Assembly (NCBI GenBank): GCA_030849805.1
Contig: JASANZ010002121.1
Span: forward strand, 1-49,016
Length of the DNA stretch: 49,016 nucleotides
Direction of reading: 5' to 3'
Source: Sergeia podlipaevii
Taxonomy: Eukaryota > Euglenozoa > Kinetoplastea > Trypanosomatida > Trypanosomatidae
Within the stretch, counting starts at the first letter, position 1. Every line of letters starts with the position of its first letter. Both the position numbers and the translations under genes were made by a program. A model generated the notes under the pieces. It was not told where the DNA came from. It was given only the letters and a program-made list of their open reading frames with translations, and did not search any database. Positions 1 to 8,072 of the stretch are shown one piece after another.

Positions 1-2638
1 GGACTCCACCCGCCGCCATACAGCGCAGAGCTCCCTTGCGCAAAGAAGGAAGAGCCAGCGATGATTCCTCCTTCTGTAGAGCCGTGCGGATAACATCGCA
101 GCACTCCGCCGGCCTGCTGAAGATACGCTGGGTGGGACCACGGTTGGCAATAATGGACGCCAGAACGCTCGCCTGATCCCTCGGTAGGGAGGAAGGGATA
201 GCGTATGGTCCGCGAAAGCGCGCACCCTTGCCGCGTCGCATCGTCGCCACAACCCTCACGCAACCGTGTGGGACCTGTGCCTGCGCTGAAAAGAGGCCCT
301 CTGTCCTCTCCTCCTCCTCCGTGACAAAACGGATGTCGCTGCATTGGAGCGTGCGAATGTCTCCAGAGCGGGCCGCGAAGGCCCACATCATCTCCAAGTA
401 CAGAGATGCCTCTGGGTCCTGACGCAACAGTGCGCTGCTCTGCGCTCTCGTCACGTGCGCGCGGGTTGCCGCAGACGGCGGCTGAGGGATGCTCTCCTTC
501 TCGAACCTCTGCGCCGCGGCCAGAGCGTTGCGCCACTCCGGACAGTTGTTGAGGAAGATAGGCTCTGTCTGGTTTGTATATAGTGAGAGGTTCGCAAGGG
601 CCCCGCTGATTGACGCAAGAGCCTTGCAAACCGTTGCCCATTTCCATGCACGTGCCGCGGCCATGTGACGCACCAGCTCGATTATTGCTGACGCCAGGTT
701 CCTGTGGCGAAGAAGCTCCTGCGGCATTGCGCGAAGCTCGTAGAGCCATCGGCGGTGACTGTCGCGAGTCGAGCGTGTTACGCCCTGCCATGCCACCTCG
801 CTGATGTGTGGGGGTTTGTCGGCATATATGTACCACGTTCTCGGGCAGCTCGGTGCACCCCCTGTGCTCCGACTGCTCGGCTCGTTTAAATGAGCTCCTG
901 CCGTGGACGTATACAGCGCAGCTTTTGCGTCTGCGCTACAGTCGTTGTCCTCTGACTGTTGCCGCTGCACTGCAGCTGTGTCAACAACTTGTGGTGACGC
1001 AGCAACAACGGTAGTTGTGTTGCTGCGCTGCCCTTCCTGACGAGGCAAGGCACCAGCAGTTGTGGCAACGGTGGCTGCGGTGGGACGCAGCTCGTCGTAC
1101 CCAAAGTTCCTGTATCGTCGCAGTTCCTCTGGGTGAGGCATGCTCGCTTCTGGTGGAGCAACCGGCTTGTAGCACGTACCTCTTGGCAGACGCTTTCGTG
1201 CAAGCTGTTGGTAAGAATCCTCGGCAGGATTCCGGTAGACAGCTGCGACCGCCTGTGCGCTGTCCGTTGTCAGGACATAGCGACCAAGGAGGGAGGAATG
1301 GCTGTGCTCTTCTTGGGCCGCTGCAATGAATGCAACTCCCAACACAAACTCAAAGTCGCCGATGCGCTGCTGCATCGGCATGCATCTGCTGTCCTGTGAT
1401 GGCGGAGAACGCATGAGGTATCGCTCTCCTCCATCCTCCACAGCAGTCGACGCAAGGTCTTCCGGGAAAACAGGTGTCTTTCCAAGCACCTTGAGTGCCT
1501 CAACCACTGAGTATGGGATGTCCTTCTTGAATCCCAAACGGTGTGCTTGCATGGCAAGCGATGGAAGCTTGAGCGACCTCTTCGTGCCGTCACCAACGTT
1601 GGTGAGGGCGGATACGGCCCACATATAGTCCAGAGTGGCCCTGAATGCAACCCTCTCGCTCTCTGCAGCCTGTGCCATAGTGCTAGCAAGATGCTCCCGC
1701 ACTGATAAATTGGCGCTGTCTGTGCCGACCGCGATAGCCTCTCCATCTCTCCGTCTCTCCTCCGCAGCTACGTGGCGTGGAACGTAACTGTGTGGAAGCG
1801 GGTGCGAACTCGTGGCATCCGTGACAGGATGAGTGACACTGCTCTGCGAGGTCTGAACGATGCCTTCTTCAGGTGCTTCATGCACTGCTTGGCCAACCGA
1901 TTGACGCTGCGCATTGACTGCTTCAGCAATTGCAGCTGTAACCGTTTCTTCTGTCGGCACTGGTTCCGCAGCAACAGGAGGTGGTGGTGCATTGGTGTTT
2001 CCTCTCTCTGCCGTTTGGGGATATGGCTCGTAGCGAGGACTGTGATCTACACTCTTTGGCGGCTCCTTACCAGCACCTCCCTCAAATCCTGACTGGGCAT
2101 GTCGTCCGCAAAGGACGTTGCGCATCTTCTTCATGAACACCTCTTGTTCAATAGGAGCCAACGATACCTTGTAGAGAAATGGACGTAGTCTTGCCGCCAT
2201 AGTCACACCCTGTTTGATGGGGGTGTGGAGGTGGTGCGCGAAGAAGTTTGCAACCATGTGCAAACCGCAGTCGTCGCTGAAGCGCTTCTGGCGTAAGGCG
2301 CTCCTGTGCTCAATCTTCAGGTCCAGCCAAAGACTATGGATCTGCTTGTGGAGATCCCTGTGAACACATTCAGAAGGAGCCGAGTCCTGTATGTACAGGA
2401 TCGCCTCTTTGTCGTCTGGTGCAGATACCAGTATTCCGGCGATCCAATGGGATCGCAAGAAAATGGGGAAGTAGATAGTGCCAACACGACGGAGTTGTCC
2501 AGCAAGCTTATTGGCTGACTTGCTGGTCATCTCAAACATCGTGCGTGCGGAGACAACATTGTCCCTCGGAAGATAGCGGAGAATGATCGCATCGATCTCT
2601 GCGTCTGACTTCTTCCCATGGAGAAAATCTCCTCCCAT
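1..2638 (-). CDS. Ulp1-like protease / tyrosine recombinase polyprotein of a retroelement (partial, runs off the left edge)
   Basis: The frame is open from a TGA near 2853 to position 1, giving at least 879 codons from the ATG at 2638; other in-frame ATGs are at 2752 and 2530. I chose 2638 because the recognisable domain begins there. Residues 1-140 resemble Ulp1/SENP (C48) peptidases: an N-terminal helix of the SDAEIDAIIL type, His64 in SHWIAGIL, Asp85 in IQDSAPS, Gln117, and Cys124 in SDDCGLHM. A long Pro/Ala/Thr-rich linker follows. The last third is a tyrosine recombinase: Arg757 in AARSGDIRTLQ (catalytic Arg I), a basic RRGKGAR hairpin, and Arg867 in SLRKGALRCMAAGG (Arg II), where the usual H-x-x-R histidine reads as Pro. 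The nucleophile tyrosine would lie past the edge. The ORF overlaps the gag ORF by about 107 nt in the +1 frame, so translation needs re-initiation, leaky scanning or frameshifting. Confidence 0.85.
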   Translation of the reverse strand, partial: MGGDFLHGKKSDAEIDAIILRYLPRDNVVSARTMFEMTSKSANKLAGQLRRVGTIYFPIFLRSHWIAGILVSAPDDKEAILYIQDSAPSECVHRDLHKQIHSLWLDLKIEHRSALRQKRFSDDCGLHMVANFFAHHLHTPIKQGVTMAARLRPFLYKVSLAPIEQEVFMKKMRNVLCGRHAQSGFEGGAGKEPPKSVDHSPRYEPYPQTAERGNTNAPPPPVAAEPVPTEETVTAAIAEAVNAQRQSVGQAVHEAPEEGIVQTSQSSVTHPVTDATSSHPLPHSYVPRHVAAEERRRDGEAIAVGTDSANLSVREHLASTMAQAAESERVAFRATLDYMWAVSALTNVGDGTKRSLKLPSLAMQAHRLGFKKDIPYSVVEALKVLGKTPVFPEDLASTAVEDGGERYLMRSPPSQDSRCMPMQQRIGDFEFVLGVAFIAAAQEEHSHSSLLGRYVLTTDSAQAVAAVYRNPAEDSYQQLARKRLPRGTCYKPVAPPEASMPHPEELRRYRNFGYDELRPTAATVATTAGALPRQEGQRSNTTTVVAASPQVVDTAAVQRQQSEDNDCSADAKAALYTSTAGAHLNEPSSRSTGGAPSCPRTWYIYADKPPHISEVAWQGVTRSTRDSHRRWLYELRAMPQELLRHRNLASAIIELVRHMAAARAWKWATVCKALASISGALANLSLYTNQTEPIFLNNCPEWRNALAAAQRFEKESIPQPPSAATRAHVTRAQSSALLRQDPEASLYLEMMWAFAARSGDIRTLQCSDIRFVTEEEERTEGLFSAQAQVPHGCVRVVATMRRGKGARFRGPYAIPSSLPRDQASVLASIIANRGPTQRIFSRPAECCDVIRTALQKEESSLALPSLRKGALRCMAAGGV

Positions 2639-3737
2639 GCACACTTCCTTTGTTACAGCAGGACGCGCCTCCTTTACAGTACGTTCTGCTGACGGCCTGG
2701 CGCGTAGCTGTTTTTGGCCCTTCGATACGGGGAAGATCGGGCCTCCTCTCATTTCCCATGGTGTTGGACTCGTCGTCCAAGCCGCCTCCTCGACGTTGCT
2801 TCTGTTTTGGCTTCTTGGTCTTGAAGGAGCTCGTCGCCTGTTGCGACTTGCTCATGCCGGAGTCAATGTGAGATTTCAGCATCCTCCTCTTTGCAGCAGA
2901 CAATGTATTGACCTGCTCGGAAAGAGAACCAAACGCCATCTCCACCTCAGAGAGATCCGCAACGCCAGTTTGTGCACCCTGTGCGTCGTACACAGGGGCG
3001 AGGTAACCACTGCTCCAGACAGTGATGTCGGGATATGTAAATCCCTTCTGCAGCCTTGCAGATACTGAACTTCCACCATTGAGTTCCAACACAGCGTTCA
3101 GTGCGTCTGTGTTTCGTGACGCCGTGTTGTCGTGGAAAGGGAGCAAAGGGACGGGCAAACGGGAGATCGCCAAAGCGCTGGTGTACTGCCTCTCAGCAGG
3201 CCACTCAGACGCCTTGCGGAAATTGTAACACTGTAGCTGTGTTACAGGGGCCTCCCGGAGCCAGCAGTTGATGAGCCACACCATGTTCTTGTATAGCTCT
3301 GCCTCAGTGGCAACGCGACCCTTAATTGCCATGGTTGATCCAACAACAACAACGAATGCAGGATCTAGATGGCCTCCACCGGCCTTGACGTAGAACTCCC
3401 TCATCAGGTGTTCCACAAAGTCGAGACTCTCCATCGACTGTTCGAACATCTTCTCACTGGCTTGAAACCGTTCCAAGGTCTCAATGCCAGGATAGATGTT
3501 CCGGCGCTCAGTGCGGTGGATGTACTCCATGTAGTCGGAGGAGCCACCAGTGTTCTTGTTTTTCAGGGTATCCTTCAAAACAATAAACGAGGATTGCAGA
3601 GATTTTAAGGCTTGCTCCTTTAGTTTCTCTGCCTTGCTGCTTGGTGGAAGATCACTCAAGCCTTCCATCATCTCCTCATAACACCTAAATGGCTCCTCCA
3701 TGCCAGGGAAATCCCGTATGTCAGCAATGGAGAACAT
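2532..3737 (-). CDS. Gag-like protein of a TATE/VIPER-like retroelement
   Basis: The product is 401 residues from the ATG at 3737; the frame is open a little further upstream but without an ATG. A pyrimidine-rich stretch ending in AG dinucleotides lies just before the ATG. The N-terminal two thirds are mainly helical with no enzymatic motif. The C-terminal part is strongly basic (KKPKQKQRR) and Cys-rich, with a knuckle-like C-x5-CC-x5-H beginning near residue 354, as expected for nucleic-acid binding by a Gag. It stands immediately upstream of, and overlapping, the protease/recombinase ORF. The Gag assignment rests on position, basic/Cys tail and element context, not on a recognised family signature. 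Confidence 0.7.
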   Translation of the reverse strand: MFSIADIRDFPGMEEPFRCYEEMMEGLSDLPPSSKAEKLKEQALKSLQSSFIVLKDTLKNKNTGGSSDYMEYIHRTERRNIYPGIETLERFQASEKMFEQSMESLDFVEHLMREFYVKAGGGHLDPAFVVVVGSTMAIKGRVATEAELYKNMVWLINCWLREAPVTQLQCYNFRKASEWPAERQYTSALAISRLPVPLLPFHDNTASRNTDALNAVLELNGGSSVSARLQKGFTYPDITVWSSGYLAPVYDAQGAQTGVADLSEVEMAFGSLSEQVNTLSAAKRRMLKSHIDSGMSKSQQATSSFKTKKPKQKQRRGGGLDDESNTMGNERRPDLPRIEGPKTATRQAVSRTYCKGGASCCNKGSVHGRRFSPWEEVRRRDRCDHSPLSSEGQCCLRTHDV

Positions 3738-5181
3738 ACTACTGACTTGGGTAGTAGAAAAGAAAACAGACAAAGAAATAAAGCACCTATTTGATTTGTC
3801 TTTTAGACAACAACGTACGTTATCTGTTTATGGAAACAAATATGTTGTCTAATGTAAATCAAACTATTTCTTTTTATTCTTCTATCAATCCTAACAAAAA
3901 ATCTGTTTTCCTTTTTCGCGAAAACGACTTTCTATTCCTAGCAAGAAGATAAAGTGTATGCTATTCGCAATGCAAAAGAGATCAGTGTAATTTGAGAAAA
4001 CAGAGATTAAACAACCTCCTCGAGCTTTGGACAAAAGCAAAGCACACCAATAGTACGTACACCAGAGTAGGAAGAAACCAATACACTGTGATGCAGAAGA
4101 CCTGCAAGAAGGCTTGCATCTATTTGCTAGCTGAATAGTCTATCATTCAGTTCGTCAAGGAATACACTCGGGGAATCCGGTGAGCAAAGCCTTCTCGACG
4201 TCTAAGTAGACACTCATCCGCAGCTCAAATGTATAGCGTAAAAATGCGAAAGAGCTAATTTGTGCTGGCGTAAGTGTAAACTCCTTATCAATATCAATAT
4301 TGATCTATTAAGCGATCCTTACGTGGGTGACGTTTCCCACACGTAACGGCAGGAGCTGAAGCTATCGTATACATAATACCATGTGGCTCATCCAGGTGAG
4401 ATTCTTGCGAATAGTAGATTAATACTACATGCGATTGACAAGGCATTGACAGCTCCTCCAGGTTTATCATTTTCACCTGCTATTATATCATTGTTGTTTT
4501 ATATGTATAATACTAATTAGCGCTTGAGAATGTATTGCACAAACACACACGCACGCAAAGGGTGTGAACATCATAGAAAGAAGTAGAAAAAAGGATCGAG
4601 ACAATGAAAGATAGCCCATCTAATCGATACAATTGGCGTAAATGAATGCGCATTTTGGATGCGTATTCAGGTTGACACAGGTTGCATAATGTACTGCTCC
4701 TCCTGTGTGCAATGCCACATTTCCGCGTTGTAAGCAATCAAAGAGGCACTTGATGTATTTTTTTCTTGATATTCCAGTGTTGTCATGTGTATCACAAAAC
4801 GGTGGAGAAAAAAAAATTTACAACTATATACTCCTTCCGCTAACAATTCATTCGTGTGCTTTTCTTTTCACAAGCATCCCCTTTTAAGAATAATTGTTAT
4901 ATTTATAGTTATAACTATACAGACAAAATGCTACAATGAGCACATTTTCCCAAGTGTGATTTCATACATATTCAAAAATGATTTCCAGTAGTTCAAAAAA
5001 AAAAAAAAAGAATCTACCACTGGGAGAAAAAAAAATGGTAGCACTAGAAGTGGCTACCGTGAGGGGTGTGATTCATCAATAAGCATTTTAAACAAGAAAA
5101 GCAAAGTTATTTTTTGGTGTTTTCTCTTTTATTGCTTATCCTAACTATTTCTTTCTTTTCTTTGGGTTAATACATGTGCTC
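3738..5181. other. Intergenic, AT-rich; no gene seen
   Basis: This stretch holds the 3' flank of the coiled-coil/Cys-repeat gene and the 5' flank of the retroelement. It contains A-runs at about 4998-5010 and 5027-5035 and one copy of a motif shared with two other intergenic regions (4057-4067). Minus-strand ORFs of 60-74 codons (4294-4476, 4513-4737) have no coding character. No telomeric hexamer array, tRNA or terminal repeat was recognised. Confidence 0.6.
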
Positions 5182-6885
5182 TTAGCATACAGCAACACCT
5201 GCTCGCACTGGGGACGGGCTACCGACACCGAATGCAACATCTTCTAGAATATCATCGATCAGCGCCACAACGCATCGTTTGCGGCACGCCTCAACATCTG
5301 CATCACTCCGGCAGCTACAGGAGCTCACGCAGTCATCATGTTTCTCGCTGTCACTACACCGTGCACTAAGTGAGTGCGGGTCCATCGTCTCTTTGGGGTC
5401 GTTGTCTTCTTCACTGCTAAATCCACAGTAGGGCATTAACACTTCATCAAGTAGATCGCTGATGAAGTGCGTGCGACACGGTACAATATCGGATATATCG
5501 CCACAGGCGCACTCTTGGTCACATGGAGGTGTTGGTGGCACAGAGGCGTAGTCTGACATTGTGTCTTTTTCACTAGAGGCAGAAAAGATGTTCTCTGGCA
5601 GTATCTCGGATGACTTCACGTCTTCATCAGCCGCCGGTACCAAAGCTGTCGCGACTGCGGTGTCAGCAGCTGCAAACAACTCGTCGACATACGCTCTGGA
5701 AGTGAAATCGCGGCACTGGGTAATGTCGTTGTGGTTCCCGCACCCACAAGATCCTACAGTCTTCGGTGTGGCAGGAAGTTCATGCAGGGCTGCGTTGGTC
5801 AGTTCGCAGGCCAGCTCGTCCCTCAACGCATACGAAGAAGAAGCAGATACTTCCACCGGCTTCGATGGCGTATCAGATGACAAACGTGCTGCCGAAGCCG
5901 CCGCGAGGACACCCTCCACAAAGGTGCGTGCGGCGGCACTGCGGCACGCACCCACATCACGCTGGGATGCACACGGACATAGCGCCTCCTCTTCCGCAGA
6001 CCCGCCTTCACTCTCTGTCCTTATCTCCACTCGAGGGACTTGCTCTACAGCTGCCTGCTCGACCTCCTGTTTCTGCGTGTCTTCAGCTCTCTGAGACTTG
6101 GCCGCCTCGGCCGCAGCAACCGAACTGTTGTAGCGCGCCCGCTGTGTGTCGATCATGCGATATAAGAAGATGCGCTCATCTTGCTCCTCCTGTGCGAGTA
6201 GCTCGCGCTCACGAATTTCATTCAAGCTGCAGATATAGTGTGAAATAAGAATCTCTACCTGTTGCTCCTCCTCCACCTCCTCCATCGCACGGCGGCGTTG
6301 TTCCGTCTGCATGAGCTCGAGTCGCTGTGTGTCAAACACCGCCTGCATGTAGCGCTGCTCTGAGGACTCCAGTGTGGCCATTGTATCCTCCACGTTCTGC
6401 ATCAACGTCCGCAATTTGCAAAGCTCACGGGTTTCCTCAAATTGGATAGTGTTTCGCTGGGAGTACTCCAGGGCTGCCTCATACCGCAGTGCGTCCTTCA
6501 AATTCACCTGTGCAATTTGCGCCGCGGATGCACGCACTAGTGCATCATTCCTGAGTGGCGGAAGGTGGTACTGTTTCTGCCTTACACCCGATAAAGAGCG
6601 GCGGAGATGCGTCACTGTGACTGATGCTGTCCCTGAGCTTAGCCCCGGTGAACTCAAGCTGCCCGCTGCCAAGGGCTCTACCGCTGTTGCTCGAACCGCC
6701 TCAGTGGCTGCTTTCGGTCGCGCATGTGCACCACCTGGTTGGGTGCCTGTGCGCTTCATTTCAGCATTCGCCCACTCCCGCCCCGGAAGAATATACTTCC
6801 GATTGTCCAGGCCGTAGGGATAGTTCATCTGGTTGTAGGGAAGTAGCAATTGCTTTTTTCTTTTGCCGTTACTTTCCTTCTTCAT
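5182..6885 (-). CDS. Coiled-coil protein with four C-x-C-x8-C-R repeats
   Basis: The product is 567 residues; the first ATG is used, and Met20 (6828) is an alternative. I do not recognise the family. Residues 1-110 are basic and low-complexity. Residues 130-270 are a charged coiled coil rich in E/Q/R. Residues 300-550 hold four spaced copies of one motif: C303-x-C305 with C314, C380-x-C382 with C391, C459-x-C461 with C470, and C523-x-C525 with C534. In all four the second and third cysteines are separated by exactly eight residues, the third is preceded by D-[VI]-x-x and followed by Arg, and an amphipathic [FLY]-[IV]-[DES]-type helix comes next. Acidic Ser-rich spacers separate the units. The spacing suggests metal binding or a repeated interaction module; function is unknown. 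It is the last array gene before the retroelement. Confidence 0.85.
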   Translation of the reverse strand: MKKESNGKRKKQLLLPYNQMNYPYGLDNRKYILPGREWANAEMKRTGTQPGGAHARPKAATEAVRATAVEPLAAGSLSSPGLSSGTASVTVTHLRRSLSGVRQKQYHLPPLRNDALVRASAAQIAQVNLKDALRYEAALEYSQRNTIQFEETRELCKLRTLMQNVEDTMATLESSEQRYMQAVFDTQRLELMQTEQRRRAMEEVEEEQQVEILISHYICSLNEIRERELLAQEEQDERIFLYRMIDTQRARYNSSVAAAEAAKSQRAEDTQKQEVEQAAVEQVPRVEIRTESEGGSAEEEALCPCASQRDVGACRSAAARTFVEGVLAAASAARLSSDTPSKPVEVSASSSYALRDELACELTNAALHELPATPKTVGSCGCGNHNDITQCRDFTSRAYVDELFAAADTAVATALVPAADEDVKSSEILPENIFSASSEKDTMSDYASVPPTPPCDQECACGDISDIVPCRTHFISDLLDEVLMPYCGFSSEEDNDPKETMDPHSLSARCSDSEKHDDCVSSCSCRSDADVEACRKRCVVALIDDILEDVAFGVGSPSPVRAGVAVC

Positions 6886-7139
6886 AAAAAGACAAATAAA
6901 TAAATAGATAACGAATCAAAGAAGAATAAAAGAAGGACTTTATAAGATTACAGCAAAGCAACAAAGGACGTACAGTGCACTTCGAGAAAATGCGTATCTC
7001 ACTGCATTTACTAGCATTAAAGAGTAGTTTATGTATGTGTGTATGTGTAATATGACTTACATGCAGCAGATGCAATGGTGTAGCAGGTAGCACATATGTT
7101 TAAAAATACAAAAACATAATATATTCATAAAGTGCCGCC

Positions 7140-7607
7140 TTATTCCAAGTTATTATTATCATCCAATATCGTGATTGCCTTTACGACATCTGCATCCGTC
7201 AGCCCATCGGCCCCATTGGTGCATACTGCATGTTTGGTAAAGAAAGCCTTGTCCGGGGCAGTTGCCGCCAAGTTGATGTCATCCAGCGCAACAAAGTTGA
7301 CAATTGTGTACTGTGCCTTGTGATCAGCAATCCAAGAAAGAATTTCGCGTGAGCGACTGAAGCCAGTGAGTACTGGAGTGCAATCCATAAAGGTTGGCAT
7401 CCCATTCTCAACTAGATATTTTGTCACCTCCCTTCGGCCAAACTCGCTCTCTCGCCAAGACGAACTCAGCACAATCTTGGCGCCTGTAGCGTCAATGATT
7501 CTCTTGAGCCTCTCCATGTGGACCTTTGAAAACATCCCCATCGACTGCGAAAACGGTGAGACCACCCCATCGCAGTCAAGAAACACAATCTTTGTTCCCT
7601 GAGGCAT
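7140..7607 (-). CDS. Small HAD-like hydrolase domain protein
   Basis: The product is 155 residues from an ATG at 7607. Motif I of the haloacid dehalogenase superfamily is clear: IVFLDCDGVV with Asp11 and Asp13. A motif II-like IVLSSSWRES (Ser near 50) follows. The segment VALDD near residue 107 may supply the acidic motif. There is no large cap domain. This layout resembles the compact HAD domain found in Swiss-Army-Knife RNA repair proteins and in stand-alone bacterial and protist proteins, which suggests a phosphatase acting on a small phosphorylated substrate or on nucleic acid ends; the substrate is unknown. There is no signal peptide or membrane segment. Confidence 0.8.
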   Translation of the reverse strand: MPQGTKIVFLDCDGVVSPFSQSMGMFSKVHMERLKRIIDATGAKIVLSSSWRESEFGRREVTKYLVENGMPTFMDCTPVLTGFSRSREILSWIADHKAQYTIVNFVALDDINLAATAPDKAFFTKHAVCTNGADGLTDADVVKAITILDDNNNLE

Positions 7608-8072
7608 CGTAGAAATTAATAATGAACAAAAGAAAAAAAAAGTTAATGTAATTATGAAGTATAAAATGTCTTGAAACTCACCAAGAACTGAGCTGGACCT
7701 AATGCTTTTATAGTTGTGTCCGCGTTTAGTAATTTAAGATATATAGGAAGGAGAGCAAAGGAAAGAAAATGTAAAGAAAAATATCAACATAAAAATAAAG
7801 GGATAGCAAAGCAGCGTCCGAAAACGAGAAGTAAACAAAACTATGATTGATTTTGGATCACATTAATAAATGCAGTTATTGAAAAAGTGTCTACGTTTGC
7901 GGGCCAGTCTCCACATCAAAAAAAAGGGAAAAAAAAGCAGTACAAAGTCACTTAATGAATAGATGTAAATAGAAGCGTAGTGGCTAAATAAGAAGGGGGG
8001 AGGAGAGAGAAAGAGAAAGAAAACACGCACACAAAGACACTACGAAGATATAGATGTTTTTGATCCTTGTAG
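7608..8072. other. Intergenic spacer
   Basis: AT-rich 3' flank of the glutamate-cysteine ligase gene and 5' flank of the HAD gene, with short A-runs and purine-rich stretches (7997-8024). No gene or structured element seen. Confidence 0.6.

Larger units (their letters stand above)
1..3737 (-). mobile_element. TATE/VIPER-like tyrosine-recombinase retroelement, 5' part
   Basis: Two overlapping ORFs on the minus strand have the order seen in kinetoplastid DIRS-type elements (VIPER, TATE): a gag-like protein, then a tyrosine recombinase. In VIPER the reverse transcriptase/RNase H ORF follows, which would lie beyond the left edge. Both ORFs are intact as far as they can be read, so the copy looks young. 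The 5' limit cannot be set, because no terminal repeat or target-site duplication was recognised in the AT-rich flank (3738-5181); the end given is the start of the first ORF. Assignment to TATE rather than VIPER is inference from architecture, since TATE is the form known in Leishmaniinae and relatives. Confidence 0.75.

Noticed and set aside
1..2500. Many short open frames on the plus strand at the left edge, as if the region were decayed or non-coding
   Set aside because: The minus strand holds one long uninterrupted frame with protease and recombinase motifs that runs off the edge; the short frames are its shadows.
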